NCBI RefSeq assembly: GCF_000427905.1
Contig: NZ_KE386604.1
Location: 794,885 to 858,884 of the forward strand
Direction: 5' to 3'
DNA length: 64,000 bases
Source: Thermocrispum agreste DSM 44070
GTDB lineage: Bacteria > Actinomycetota > Actinomycetes > Mycobacteriales > Pseudonocardiaceae
In this document: in pieces, positions 53,336 through 62,699 of the stretch
How the letters are laid out: each line of letters begins with the position of its first letter
How positions within the stretch are numbered: position 1 is the stretch's first letter
Translations under genes and position numbers: made by a program
The notes under the pieces: model-generated
The model's database searches: none
What the model was told of the DNA's origin: nothing
Seen by the model: only the letters and a program-made list of their open reading frames with translations

Positions 53336-54391
53336 CCAGGTGTACGTGGCAGCATGGGCTCGTCGCGCGACGGACGCCTCCGGGGTGCGCGAGTCCGCCA
53401 CGGCCGCGTTCATTGCAGCTATGAGGGCGTCCACGTCGCCGTAGGGCACCAGGTGGGCGTGCCCGCCGGAGACCTCCCGCAAAGCCGGGACATCCGTGCA
53501 CACGACCGGAACGTCGCACGCCATCGCCTCCAGCACGGGCAGCCCGAACCCTTCGTCCCGTGACGGCAGCACCAACGCGCTGGCCCCGGCCATCACGCTG
53601 CGCAGGTCGACGTCGGAGACGTATCCGGCGTGCAGCGAGCGCGGCGATGCCTCGAACGTCCCCGGCCCGACGTAGACCAACGGCGGCAGGCCGGGATCCG
53701 CCTGATGCGCCTTGGCCAGCCAGCGCAGCCCCTTGCGTGGGCCCGCCGCGCCCACGAACAGCACGTACTTGGACGGCAGCGACAGCCGCTGGCGCAGCCG
53801 CTCGGTCGGTGGCTGGGCGGCGAACCAGGACGGATCCACCCCCAACGGGGTGACCATGATCTTGTCGCGGTCCACCTCCAGCCGTTCCGCCACCTTGTCC
53901 GCCACCGCGGCGGTCGGCGTGCAGATCACCTTGGCCCGGCGCGCGCTGACCCGCACCAGCGCGGGCAGGTCGGGCTGGCCCGCCGACTCGGGGCGGTCGA
54001 GGAACGCCAGGTCGTGGATGGTCACCACGCCTGCGGCGCGCAGCGTGCCGGGCAGGACGAAGTTCGTGCCGTGCACGACGTCGGCGAACCCGGCGAACAG
54101 CTCCACCGGTGGGATGCGGCTGCGGCGCCACGCCGCCCGCAACAGGCGGGCGGGTACCGGCATCCCGGCGGCGGTCACGCCGTGCGGCAGCATCCGGCGC
54201 AGCTTGCGCCAGCCACGCACGGTGAATGCGACGCCGCGGGATCGCACCTCCGGCATGGACGCCAGCTCTTCGGTGAGGGAGAACGTGTAGCGACCGACAC
54301 CGGTGCGCTCGCCGATCAGCGGGGTGCCGTCGAACAGCACCCGCAGCGGGGCCGCCTCCCGCTCGGCGGAGGATTGCGACGACTTAGCCAC
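53282..54391 (-). CDS. GT4-family glycosyltransferase
   Basis: 369 residues, GTG at 54391 overlapping the end of the upstream fused glycosyltransferase gene by 8 bp. GT-B fold: DGTPLIGERTGVGRYTFSLT (acceptor-binding GVGRY), GFADVVHGTNFVLPG, VTIHDLAFLDRPES, GAAGPRKGLRWLAKAHQ (UDP/GDP-ribose region), and PSRDEGFGLPVLEAMACDVP, the E-x7-E nucleotide-sugar motif. Similar to mannosyl/rhamnosyl GT4 enzymes. Sugar and acceptor cannot be told. Its last codons lie inside the 189-bp duplication. Confidence 0.9.
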   Translation of the reverse strand: MAKSSQSSAEREAAPLRVLFDGTPLIGERTGVGRYTFSLTEELASMPEVRSRGVAFTVRGWRKLRRMLPHGVTAAGMPVPARLLRAAWRRSRIPPVELFAGFADVVHGTNFVLPGTLRAAGVVTIHDLAFLDRPESAGQPDLPALVRVSARRAKVICTPTAAVADKVAERLEVDRDKIMVTPLGVDPSWFAAQPPTERLRQRLSLPSKYVLFVGAAGPRKGLRWLAKAHQADPGLPPLVYVGPGTFEASPRSLHAGYVSDVDLRSVMAGASALVLPSRDEGFGLPVLEAMACDVPVVCTDVPALREVSGGHAHLVPYGDVDALIAAMNAAVADSRTPEASVARRAHAATYTWRRCAELTVAAYRKAAGK

Positions 54392-56900
54392 GTCTGACGA
54401 CCTTACGAAGCCGCCCGGCCGCTCGTCGGCCGAGTTCGCGGATTCCTCCCGTGGCCAGGTACTCGCGCGCCAGCGCGACGTCCCGACGCAGCTTGGCCAG
54501 TCCGCGCGGCTGCGGTTCGGTGGTCAGGTCCGCCGCGCCGGGCAGCCGGTCGGCCGCGGGCCTGGGGTCGCGGCAGAACTCGACCAGCGGGCGCAGCACC
54601 TCCGGCCAGGTGAACCGCTGGGCCACCGCGGCGATCCGCTCGGTGCACGCCGCCGCGAACTCGGTGTCGTACAGGCACTTCTCCAGCGCTTCGGCCAGCG
54701 CCACCGGGTCCTCCGGCGGGACGACCACGCCCAGCTGCTCGGCGCGCACCAGGTCGGCGAACGCGTCGCCGTCGGTGGTGACGATGGGCAGCCCCGCCCA
54801 CAGGTAGTCCAGCACCCTGGTGCGGAACGCGAACGTGGTCTCCACGTGCTGGTAGTGGGTGGTGACCCCGCAGTCGGCGTCCAGCAGCCAGTTCTGCCGC
54901 TCGGCGTAGGGCACCCAGTGCTGGTTGAAGAACACGTGCTTGCCGGTCAGCCCGAGCTCGTCGGCCAGCCGGACGGTGCGCGCGGCGATGGACATCTCCC
55001 CGACCTCGGGGTTGGGGTGCTTCATGCCCAAGAACACCAGGCGCACGTCGCCGCGCCGCTCGCGCAGCCGGTCGATCGCGCGGATCAGCGTGAGCGGGTC
55101 GAACCAGCTGTACACCCCGCCTGCCCAGATGATCACGTGGTCGGTGTCCGAGATGCCGTCGATGCTGGCCCGCAGCCCGTCACCGGTGCGCACCGGCGGC
55201 TGCTCCGGCAGGCCGAACGGGACCACGGCGAGCAGGGACTGGGTGGTGGGATCGGCGTCGTACAGCCGGGGCGACAGCCGGCCGATCGCCGCCAGATGCC
55301 CGAGCCACAGGTGCCGCTGCCGTTCGGAGGCGCACAGGAAGAAGTCACCGCGCTCCAGCTGCGCGTCGAGCACCCTGGTCACCCCGGCGACGTCCGCGGC
55401 CCGCCGGTCGTCCGGGGTGTCCTTGGACTGCTCGAGCAGCTCCAGGTGCATCGGGTCGTACAGGTCGCAGACCACGATCTTGTGCGAGTGCCGCTCCTTG
55501 AGCGCCGGAGCCATCTCCAGCACGTGGCCCTGCAGGACGACGATCTCCGCCCACTCGACGGGTTCGGCCAGGTCGCGGTGCCTGGCCTCGGAGACCCGGA
55601 ACTGCCCGGCAGGCAGCTCGCCGAGCGCGTTCGCCGGGTTGACCGTGACCAGCCGCACGTCGTGCTCGGCGGACAGGATGCGGGCGATGTTCCACGCCCG
55701 GATCGCCGGGCCGGCCATCCGGCCGGAAAGCGCGTCCCCGGTGATCACCAGGACCTTGCGGCGACGGCCGAAGGCATCGGCGATGCCGAACGCTTCGGCG
55801 AGCACGTCGTGCGCGGCCAGGTAGCGGGGCAACGGGTAAGCCGGCTCGAGTGCGTTGCGCAGCAACGGCAGCAGGTCCGCATCGGTTCTCCGCCTGCTCG
55901 CCTGGATGCGCTCCCGGTCCTCGCGCAGCCCGGGCAGCTGCTCCACGAACTGGTCGACGGCCAGCAGACCGGCGAGCGTGCTGCGCGGGATCGGCACCGG
56001 CGAGGTCTCCGGCGGCGTCACCCCGGCGGCGAGGTCGAGCTGCGTCGGGTCGAGCTCGCCCCGGGCGGTGGCCCGGCGCACGGCCAACGCGAGCGCGGCG
56101 GGCAGCGCACGGGCCAGCGTGTCGTCCGCCAGGTTCTTGTACATGGCGGCCAGCGCGTTGCGCTCGAGCAGGAACGTCTCGCGGCCGGACTCAGGCTTGT
56201 CCAGCGCGTTCATCGTCCCGTGGTGCTCGTGGTAGGCCACCGACGACGGCTCGTAGCGCACCCGCCAGCCGAGCAGGTTCAGCCGCCAGCCGAGGTCGAC
56301 GTCCTCGTAGAACATGAACATGCGCTCGTCGAAGCCGCCGACCTCGGCGAACACCGACGCGCGCACGAACATCGCCGACCCGGTGGCGAACAGCACGTCC
56401 TTGGCCCGCTCGTGCTCCTCGGCGGGCAGATCGGCCAGCGGGCGCCCGGCGTGCCGCTTGTAGCCCATGCCGAACCAGGTCAGCCCGGCGTCCACGAAAT
56501 CCACGTGGGTGCCGTCGGCGTCGAGCACCTTGCTGGCCACCGCCGCCACCGTCGGGTCGGTCTTGAGTACGTCGACCGCGGCGCGCGCCCAGCGCGCATC
56601 GGGCCGCGCGTCGTTGTTGAGGAACGCCAGCACGCTGCCGTGGGCGTGCTCGGCGCCCAGGTTGCAGCCACCGGCGAAGCCACGGTTGGTGTCGGAGCGC
56701 ACCACGCGCACCCCGGGCAGCCGCTTGGCGGCCGCGGTGAGCTCGTCGGCGTCGCTACCACCTGAGCCGTTGTCCACGCAGACGACCTCGAAGTCCGGGT
56801 AGTCCAGGTCGCCGGTGATCCGCTCCAGGCACCTGACGGTGTCGGCCGCGCGGCGGAAGTTGACCACGACGACCGAGAGCAGCGGATCGACCTGCGCCAC
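54384..56900 (-). CDS. Two-domain glycosyltransferase, GT2 fused to GT4
   Basis: 838 residues from ATG 56900. Residues ~1-280 form a GT2 domain: LLSVVVVNFRRAADTVRCLE, VCVDNGSGGSD, AFLNNDARPDARWARAAVD (metal-binding Asp pair) and ATGSAMFVRASVFAEVGGFD, with YEDVDLGWRLNLLG near 220 as in rhamnosyltransferases like WbbL. Residues ~380-800 are a GT4 GT-B domain: GRMAGPAIRAWNIARILSAE, VIIWAGGVYSWFDPLTLIRA and FRTRVLDYLWAGLPIVTTDG. The two domains would add two sugars in turn to a growing lipid-linked glycan; such fusions occur in O-antigen-like clusters. A 100-residue helical linker separates them. Confidence 0.9.
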   Translation of the reverse strand: MAQVDPLLSVVVVNFRRAADTVRCLERITGDLDYPDFEVVCVDNGSGGSDADELTAAAKRLPGVRVVRSDTNRGFAGGCNLGAEHAHGSVLAFLNNDARPDARWARAAVDVLKTDPTVAAVASKVLDADGTHVDFVDAGLTWFGMGYKRHAGRPLADLPAEEHERAKDVLFATGSAMFVRASVFAEVGGFDERMFMFYEDVDLGWRLNLLGWRVRYEPSSVAYHEHHGTMNALDKPESGRETFLLERNALAAMYKNLADDTLARALPAALALAVRRATARGELDPTQLDLAAGVTPPETSPVPIPRSTLAGLLAVDQFVEQLPGLREDRERIQASRRRTDADLLPLLRNALEPAYPLPRYLAAHDVLAEAFGIADAFGRRRKVLVITGDALSGRMAGPAIRAWNIARILSAEHDVRLVTVNPANALGELPAGQFRVSEARHRDLAEPVEWAEIVVLQGHVLEMAPALKERHSHKIVVCDLYDPMHLELLEQSKDTPDDRRAADVAGVTRVLDAQLERGDFFLCASERQRHLWLGHLAAIGRLSPRLYDADPTTQSLLAVVPFGLPEQPPVRTGDGLRASIDGISDTDHVIIWAGGVYSWFDPLTLIRAIDRLRERRGDVRLVFLGMKHPNPEVGEMSIAARTVRLADELGLTGKHVFFNQHWVPYAERQNWLLDADCGVTTHYQHVETTFAFRTRVLDYLWAGLPIVTTDGDAFADLVRAEQLGVVVPPEDPVALAEALEKCLYDTEFAAACTERIAAVAQRFTWPEVLRPLVEFCRDPRPAADRLPGAADLTTEPQPRGLAKLRRDVALAREYLATGGIRELGRRAAGRLRKVVRRG

Positions 56901-56944
56901 GAAGGCTCCCTTCTTGCGGACGATGTCCGAAGATTAGCGGGAGC

Positions 56945-58264
56945 TCACTCCGCGACGGACGCCCGCACCCTGCTGGGGTCCGTGTCGCCGGGCCCCACCG
57001 TCTGCCGCCACACCGCGACCGCCCGGCCGCTCCCGTCGACGGCCAGCCCGACGCTCCACAGTTCGTTCTCCGCGGCCACCGTGCCCGGCCCCGACCACGT
57101 CCCGGACGGCGGCCGGAGCACCGCTTCCACCCGGTCGTCCGCGTCGGTCGTGCGGTTGACCAGCCAGACGACGTGGACGGTGCGGCCGTCGTCCACACCG
57201 ATCTGCGGGGCCGCCCCTGCCGTCGTCAGCTGTTCCGGGGTGCCCCACGTGCCCGAGGCGGGCCGACCGGCCGCGGCCACCCCCGACTGGGTGGAATCGA
57301 GGTTGACCTGCCAGACGGCTGTCGCGTTCCCCTGCCCGTCCAGCACGCCTTCCGGCCGGACGGCGTTGCGGGTCTTGTCGGAGATCGTCTGGACCTGCGA
57401 CCAGCCGCCGGAGGTTCGATGCGCTGCCTGCACGACCCGGACGGAGCTCCGCAGCACCCACAGCACCTGGACCGTGCTGCCGTCCTTGCCGGTCACCACG
57501 GCCGGCTGCTCGCCGTGCCTGCCCGCCCGGGACAGCGTCGTGGCCGTTTCCCACGCGCCGTTGCGGGTGGCGCGAGACGCCTTGATCCGGTCGATGCCCT
57601 CGCTGTCGGTGTCCTTCCACGCGGCGTGCGCAGTGCCCGAGAAATCCAGGGCGACCTCGTGCTGGCGGCCGGAACCGGCGATCGGCTGCGGGGTACCCCA
57701 GCTGGTGGCGCCCGCGTTCAGCCGCGACGACCGCAGCCCGTTGCGCTGATGCCAGGCCACGATCGCGTCCCCGTGCTTGTTGCTCGCCAGCCGTGGCCTG
57801 CTGACCCCGCCCGCCGCCGAGACCGCTCGCGCCGCGTCCCATGACCCGCCCGGGCGCAGCGTGGCCGCCATGACCCGGCGCCCGTCCGCGGCGGATGCCG
57901 TGGCGTTCTCCATCCACGCCGCCACGACGAGGCCGTCGGGGGCGGCGACGATCTGCGGCTCGTCGGCGTCGCGTTCCGGGTTGGACAGGGTCACCGGGGC
58001 CGACCACGAGCCGCCCGGCGCCCGTCGCGCCGCCTTGATCACGTCGATGTCGGCGGTACGGCGTTCCGCCCACACCACGGTCGCCGTGCCCGCGCCGTCG
58101 ATGGCCGCTTGCTGCTGGCTGGCCACCCCGTCCGGGGCGGACACCGTCGCCGGTGGTGTCCACGACGCCGCCTGTGCGGGAAGCGTGGTGACCGCGCTCG
58201 TGGTGGTGACCACCGCCGTCACCACGGCCAGCCTGAATGCGATGCGACTGCGCGCTTGCGTCAT
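56945..58264 (-). CDS. Secreted repeat (beta-propeller-like) protein
   Basis: 439 residues from ATG 58264, with AAAGGGACA upstream. Signal peptide ends PAQA-ASW (cut about residue 33). The mature protein is made of seven or eight repeats of about 50 residues with the pattern W..P..(L/V)S, G.A.(A/V)(V/A)W and a.R..GG.W: for example GTATVVWAERRTADIDVIKA, GLVVAAWMENATASAADGRR, GDAIVAWHQRNGLRSSRLNA and NATAVWQVNLDSTQSGVAAA. This looks like a Sec-exported beta-propeller. It sits in the middle of the glycosyltransferase cluster, so it may bind an extracellular glycan or protein; no catalytic motif is seen. Confidence 0.8.
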   Translation of the reverse strand: MTQARSRIAFRLAVVTAVVTTTSAVTTLPAQAASWTPPATVSAPDGVASQQQAAIDGAGTATVVWAERRTADIDVIKAARRAPGGSWSAPVTLSNPERDADEPQIVAAPDGLVVAAWMENATASAADGRRVMAATLRPGGSWDAARAVSAAGGVSRPRLASNKHGDAIVAWHQRNGLRSSRLNAGATSWGTPQPIAGSGRQHEVALDFSGTAHAAWKDTDSEGIDRIKASRATRNGAWETATTLSRAGRHGEQPAVVTGKDGSTVQVLWVLRSSVRVVQAAHRTSGGWSQVQTISDKTRNAVRPEGVLDGQGNATAVWQVNLDSTQSGVAAAGRPASGTWGTPEQLTTAGAAPQIGVDDGRTVHVVWLVNRTTDADDRVEAVLRPPSGTWSGPGTVAAENELWSVGLAVDGSGRAVAVWRQTVGPGDTDPSRVRASVAE

Positions 58265-58366
58265 CGACTGTCCCTTTCCGGCCGCCATGGGTGGCGGCCT
58301 CCGCCCTCGAGCAGTCCCTCCCGGCCGGTCGTGCCTGCCGGGCGGAACATCGTGCGCCTGCTGTGC

Positions 58367-59302
58367 TCAGCGGCCGACCCACGCGCGCCAGACCCGGCGC
58401 CGCGTGGCCGCGGTGACCCCCGCCGAGCGCAGCGCCCGGCGGGCCCGCAACGCGGCCGGCAGCATCCGAAGCGTCTCGCTGAGCACTCGTAAACGCAACG
58501 ACGGACGGAAGTTCGGGGTGCGTGGAGCGGGCCGGAAGGGCAGCAGCGCAGTGATGGCGGCGAACCTGGCCAGCTCGGTGACCGCGACGCGCGCCGGGGC
58601 GCAGCGCAGCAGCATCACGAGCCGGTTCCGCTCGTTCCACCGGTGGAAATCCGGTGACCCGATGGCCGCGCTGGCCCCGTGCAGGTGCCGCACGGTGGCG
58701 TGCGGCACGGACACCACGCGCCACCCGCCCAGCCGCAGCCGCCACGAGGTGTCGGTGTCCTCGTAGTAGCAGAAGAAGTCGGCGGGAACGCCGCCGACGG
58801 CGCGCAGCGAGCTGGTGCGCAGCAGGGCGGCACCGCCGCAGAACCCGAACACCTCGCTGGTGACCGTGCTGGCCAGGTCCTGCCCGTACCCGAGCGGGGT
58901 CAGCGCGACGCCGACCGACTGCGTGCGACCGGACGGATCGACCAGGCGGGCGCTGGCCGCCGCCGCACGCTCGTCGCCGTCGAGCGCGTTCTCCAGCAGC
59001 GACAGCCATTCCGGGCTTGGTACGGCGTCGTCGTTGAGCCAGGCGACGTAGCGCGTCTTCACCAGGGGAAGAGCGGCGGCGAGAGCCCCGGCGTAGCCGG
59101 TGTTGCGGTCGAGGCGAAGCACTTCGGGACGGGCGGGATGCCCGGCGAGCAGTTCGGCGGTGCCGTCGTCGGAGGCGTTGTCGACCACCAGCAGCCGATG
59201 CGGTCGCTGCTGGGCGGACAACGCGTCCAGGCAGTCGCCGATGTGGGCAGCACCGCGCCAGGTCACGACCACCACGGTGGTCGACACTTCGGTGTCCGCC
59301 AC
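58367..59302 (-). CDS. GT2-family glycosyltransferase
   Basis: 311 residues from GTG 59302, which follows a strong TATTCT box by 7 nt; GTG 59287 is another possible start. GT2 motifs: TTVVVVTWRGAAHIGDCLDA, LLVVDNASDDGTAELLAGHP, YVAWLNDDAVPSPEWLSLLE with the Asp-Asp metal site, and FGFCGGAALLRTSSLRAVGG then YYEDTDTSWRLRLGGWR. Related to WbbL-like rhamnosyltransferases. It has a basic C-terminal region that may contact the membrane. Divergent from the GT4 gene at 59321, with overlapping -10 boxes. Confidence 0.88.
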   Translation of the reverse strand: MADTEVSTTVVVVTWRGAAHIGDCLDALSAQQRPHRLLVVDNASDDGTAELLAGHPARPEVLRLDRNTGYAGALAAALPLVKTRYVAWLNDDAVPSPEWLSLLENALDGDERAAAASARLVDPSGRTQSVGVALTPLGYGQDLASTVTSEVFGFCGGAALLRTSSLRAVGGVPADFFCYYEDTDTSWRLRLGGWRVVSVPHATVRHLHGASAAIGSPDFHRWNERNRLVMLLRCAPARVAVTELARFAAITALLPFRPAPRTPNFRPSLRLRVLSETLRMLPAALRARRALRSAGVTAATRRRVWRAWVGR

Positions 59303-59320
59303 GACCAGGAGAATAGGCGC

Positions 59321-60451
59321 ATGCCGGAGCTGCTGGTGATCGCGGAGCAACTGTTCGCCCCGGTACCCGGTGGCACCGGCCGCTACACCGAGCAGTTGAT
59401 CCCCGCGCTGGTGGCCACCGCGCCGAAGGGGTGGACCGTGGGCACGGTGGTGTGCCGCCATGCGGACGTCACCAGGGCGAGGTTCCAGGGCGCAGGCGAG
59501 CCCAAAGTGCTGCGGCTGCCGCGACGGGCCATGACGCTGCTGTGGCAGTACGGCGTGCGGTACTGGCCGGGTGGGCGGGACGTTGCGGCCGTGCACGCCC
59601 CGACCCCGTTCGCGCCGCCCGCCAAACCGCGGGGTGCTCGGCTGACCGTCACGGTGCACGACACGGTGCCGTGGACGCACCCGGAAACCCTCACGCCGCG
59701 TGGCGTTCGCTGGCACAAGTCGGTGATCGCGCGGGCATTCCGGGTGGCTGACGCCGTGGTGGTGCCGACCCGGGCGGTCGCCGACGATCTCCGGATGCGG
59801 GTCGGCGGCCCGGCACGCATCGAAGTCGTGCCGCATGCCGCCGCGGATCTGTTCGCCGATCCGCAGGCCGGCCACGCCCGGCCGTCCGATCTGCCCGGCC
59901 GCTATCTGCTGGCGGTCGGCACGATCGAGCCGCGCAAGGGCATCGACGTGCTGATCGGTGCCCTGGCCCGGCTGCGCAGCGCGGGGGAGGAGCCGCCGCC
60001 GCTGGTCCTGGCAGGCCCGCAGGGCTGGGGCGGGCTGGACCCGCTTGCCCTGGCCGAGCGGCGCGGCCTGCCCACAGGTGCCGTGCGGGTGCTGGGGGCG
60101 GTGCCGGACGCCGCGCTGGCGGGCACGGTGCTCGGCGCGACGATCGTGGTCGTGCCGAGCCGGGCGGAAGGGTTCGGCCTGCCGGTGCTGGAGGCCATGG
60201 CCGCCGGGGTTCCCGTGGTGCATTCCGACGTGCCCGCCTTGGTCGAGGTCGGTGGTGGCGCCGGCGAGGTGGTGCCCGCCGGGGATGAGGGCGCGCTGGC
60301 CGCCTCGCTCCGCAAGCTGCTCGGTGACCAGCGCAGGCGCGCGGAGATGGCGGCCGCCGGGCGCCGCCGCGCCGCGGAGTTCTCCTGGCAGCGGACCGCA
60401 GAAGCCTTGTGGCGGCTGCACACGGACGCAAGCGGATTTGCCGGTTCCTGA
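59321..60451 (+). CDS. GT4-family glycosyltransferase
   Basis: 376 residues, ATG at 59321. GT-B fold: QLFAPVPGGTGRYTEQLIPA (glycine loop GGTGRY), VTVHDTVPWTHPETLTP, VGTIEPRKGIDVLIGALARL and PSRAEGFGLPVLEAMAAGVP with the E-x7-E motif. Same general type as the gene at 60487, with 36 bp between them, so probably one transcript with it and wbbL. A GAGAAT box ends 6-7 nt upstream of the start and overlaps the -10 of the divergent GT2 gene. Donor sugar unknown, most likely GDP-mannose or a dTDP sugar. Confidence 0.9.
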   Translation: MPELLVIAEQLFAPVPGGTGRYTEQLIPALVATAPKGWTVGTVVCRHADVTRARFQGAGEPKVLRLPRRAMTLLWQYGVRYWPGGRDVAAVHAPTPFAPPAKPRGARLTVTVHDTVPWTHPETLTPRGVRWHKSVIARAFRVADAVVVPTRAVADDLRMRVGGPARIEVVPHAAADLFADPQAGHARPSDLPGRYLLAVGTIEPRKGIDVLIGALARLRSAGEEPPPLVLAGPQGWGGLDPLALAERRGLPTGAVRVLGAVPDAALAGTVLGATIVVVPSRAEGFGLPVLEAMAAGVPVVHSDVPALVEVGGGAGEVVPAGDEGALAASLRKLLGDQRRRAEMAAAGRRRAAEFSWQRTAEALWRLHTDASGFAGS

Positions 60452-60486
60452 CCACCGCAGGGAACGCTCGTCGTAGTCTTCGGATC

Positions 60487-61635
60487 ATGCTGGCCGAGCC
60501 CAAGGTGCTCATCGACGCCACGGCCGTGCCCGCCGACCGCGGCGGGGTCGGCCGGTACGTCGATGCGCTGATCGCCGCGCTGGATGCCGACGGGGCGTCC
60601 CTCGTGGTGGTCTGCCAGGCCCGGGACGAGCACTTCTACGGCGAGATCGCGCCGAACGCCGACGTGGTCGCCGCGCCCGCGGCGATCGCCCGGCCGCCGG
60701 TGCGGCTGGCCTGGGAACAAGTGGGCTTTCCCCGGCTGATCGCCAAGCTGGGCGTCGATGTGGTGCACAGCCCGCACTACACCATGCCGCTGGCGGCCAA
60801 GGCGGCGTCGGTGGTGACGCTGCACGACGCGACGTTCTTCACCGAGCCGGTACTGCACTCGGCGGTGAAGGTCCGGTTCTTCCGGGCATGGACGTCGATC
60901 TCGGTGCGGCGGGCGGACGGCTGCGTGGTGCCAAGCGAAGCGACCGCGCGGGAGCTGGCCGCGGTCGCCGACGCCGATCTCGGCAGGCTGGCCGTGATCC
61001 CGCACGGCGTGGACACCGACAGCTTCCACCCGCCGTCGGACGAGGAAGTGCGCCAGGCGCGGGCCGCTGCCGGGCTGGGCGAGCAACCGTACGTGGCTTT
61101 TCTCGGGGCGTTGGAGCCCCGCAAGAACGTGCCCGCGCTGATCCGCGGGTTCGTGCAAGCCGTGCGCGACCGGCCCGATCCGCCCGCGCTGGTGCTCGCG
61201 GGTCCGCCGGGATGGGACGACCGGATCGCCAAGGCCCTCGCGGTGGTCCCGCCGCACGTGCGGGTGATCCGCGCCGGGTACCTGCCGTACCGGTGCTTGG
61301 CCGGGTACCTCGGCGGGGCCGAGCTGGTGGTGTATCCGAGCCTCGGCGAGGGTTTCGGGCTGCCGGTGCTGGAGGCAATGGCCTGCGGTGCCTGCGTGCT
61401 CACCACCCGGCGGCTGGCGCTGCCGGAGGTCGGCGGGGACGCGGTGGCCTACTGCGGGGTGGGCGCCGGCGACGTCGCGGCGGCGTTGGCCGAGCTGCTC
61501 GACGACCCGGGCAGACGAGCCGAGCTTGCCGCCGCAGCCGTGCTACGGGCGAAGGAATTCAGCTGGCGGGCCAGCGCACAACGTCATCGTGACGTGTACG
61601 AGCGGGCCGCCCGAGCCCGGTCGAGGAGCAGATGA
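60487..61635 (+). CDS. GT4-family glycosyltransferase
   Basis: 382 residues, ATG at 60487 following a TAGTCT box by 7 nt. GT-B fold: VLIDATAVPADRGGVGRYVD, DVVHSPHYTMPLAAK, VTLHDATFFTEPVLH, LGALEPRKNVPALIRGFVQA and PSLGEGFGLPVLEAMACGAC with the E-x7-E motif. Stop overlaps the start of wbbL (ATGA at 61632-61635), a strong sign that both act in the same pathway, probably lipid-linked linker or polysaccharide assembly. It resembles mannosyltransferases of the B/WbaZ type. Acceptor unknown. Confidence 0.9.
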   Translation: MLAEPKVLIDATAVPADRGGVGRYVDALIAALDADGASLVVVCQARDEHFYGEIAPNADVVAAPAAIARPPVRLAWEQVGFPRLIAKLGVDVVHSPHYTMPLAAKAASVVTLHDATFFTEPVLHSAVKVRFFRAWTSISVRRADGCVVPSEATARELAAVADADLGRLAVIPHGVDTDSFHPPSDEEVRQARAAAGLGEQPYVAFLGALEPRKNVPALIRGFVQAVRDRPDPPALVLAGPPGWDDRIAKALAVVPPHVRVIRAGYLPYRCLAGYLGGAELVVYPSLGEGFGLPVLEAMACGACVLTTRRLALPEVGGDAVAYCGVGAGDVAAALAELLDDPGRRAELAAAAVLRAKEFSWRASAQRHRDVYERAARARSRSR

Positions 61636-62540
61636 GGCCGCCGAGAACAATGTCGCGCGTGACTGCTGCCAGTACCCGCTACGGCGACCGGGTCGCCGTG
61701 GTCACCGTGACCTACACCTCCGGCGACGTCCTGGAACGGTTCCTGGACACGCTGGTGAAGGCGTCGTCGCGCGAGGTCACCGTGGTGCTGGCGGACAACG
61801 GGTCGTCCGACGAGGCGCCGCAGCGTGCCGCCCGCGAGCGGGAGAACGTGCGCGTGCTGCCCACCGGGGGGAATCTGGGCTATGGCACCGCGGCCAACCG
61901 CGGCGTGGCCGAGCTGGACGATTCCTTCGGGTGGGTGGTCATCGCCAATCCGGACCTGGAGTGGGAGCCGGGGTCGCTGGACGAGCTGCTGGCGGCCGCC
62001 GAGCGGTGGCCGCAGGGTGGCGCGTTCGGCCCGTTGATCAGGGAGGCGGACGGGTCGATCTACCCGTCGGCGCGCAGCCTGCCGTCGCTGGTGCGCGGCG
62101 CCGGGCACGCGATCTTCGCCGACATCTGGCCGAACAACCCGTGGACCAAGGCCTACCTGCAGACGACCAGCCAGCCGAGGGAGCGCACCGCCGGCTGGCT
62201 GTCCGGGTCCTGCTTGCTGCTGCGCAGGCAGGCGTTCGAGGACGTCGAGGGGTTCGACGAGCGCTTCTTCATGTACTTCGAGGACGTCGACCTCGGTGAG
62301 CGGCTGACCAGGCGCGGATGGCTCAACGTGTACGTGCCGAGCGCCCAGGTGATGCACATCCAGGGGCACGCGACGTCCCGGGAGACCGAGGCGATGCTGA
62401 TCGCCCACCACGACAGCGCCTACCGGTACCTGGCCAACAGGTACTCGCATCCGTTGCTGCGGCCGATGCTGTGGCTGTTGCGGCTGGGGCTTGCCGTGCG
62501 CTTGCGGATCGCCTTGCGCAAGCGCACGCGCTCATCGTGA
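61632..62540 (+). CDS. wbbL: N-acetylglucosaminyl-diphospho-decaprenol L-rhamnosyltransferase (WbbL-like)
   Basis: 302 residues, ATG at 61632 overlapping the stop of the upstream GT4 gene. GT2 family: VTVTYTSGDVLERFLDTLVK, VVLADNGSSDEAPQRAARER, VVIANPDLEWEPGSLDELLA and AGWLSGSCLLLRRQAFEDVE, then FDERFFMYFEDVDLGERLTR, and HATSRETEAMLIAHHDSAYR, all closely like Rv3265c. It transfers rhamnose from dTDP-L-rhamnose to GlcNAc-PP-decaprenol, the start of the arabinogalactan linker, on the inner face of the membrane. rmlB-rmlD 9 kb to the left supply the donor. A basic C-terminal tail (RIALRKRTRSS) may hold it at the membrane. Confidence 0.92.
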   Translation: MRPPRTMSRVTAASTRYGDRVAVVTVTYTSGDVLERFLDTLVKASSREVTVVLADNGSSDEAPQRAARERENVRVLPTGGNLGYGTAANRGVAELDDSFGWVVIANPDLEWEPGSLDELLAAAERWPQGGAFGPLIREADGSIYPSARSLPSLVRGAGHAIFADIWPNNPWTKAYLQTTSQPRERTAGWLSGSCLLLRRQAFEDVEGFDERFFMYFEDVDLGERLTRRGWLNVYVPSAQVMHIQGHATSRETEAMLIAHHDSAYRYLANRYSHPLLRPMLWLLRLGLAVRLRIALRKRTRSS

Positions 62541-62699
62541 CTCCGCGTTCGCGGCCACGTGAGTGGCGGCCGGGGTGATCGCTCCGCAAGCGGCGGACCG
62601 TCGGTGGTGTGCGTGGCGAAACCTGGGTGAGCGGTTGACCCGGCAGGCGTCACGGGCAGTGGCCTACGACGATGCCCCCGGTCGCTGGGCCGCGCCGGG

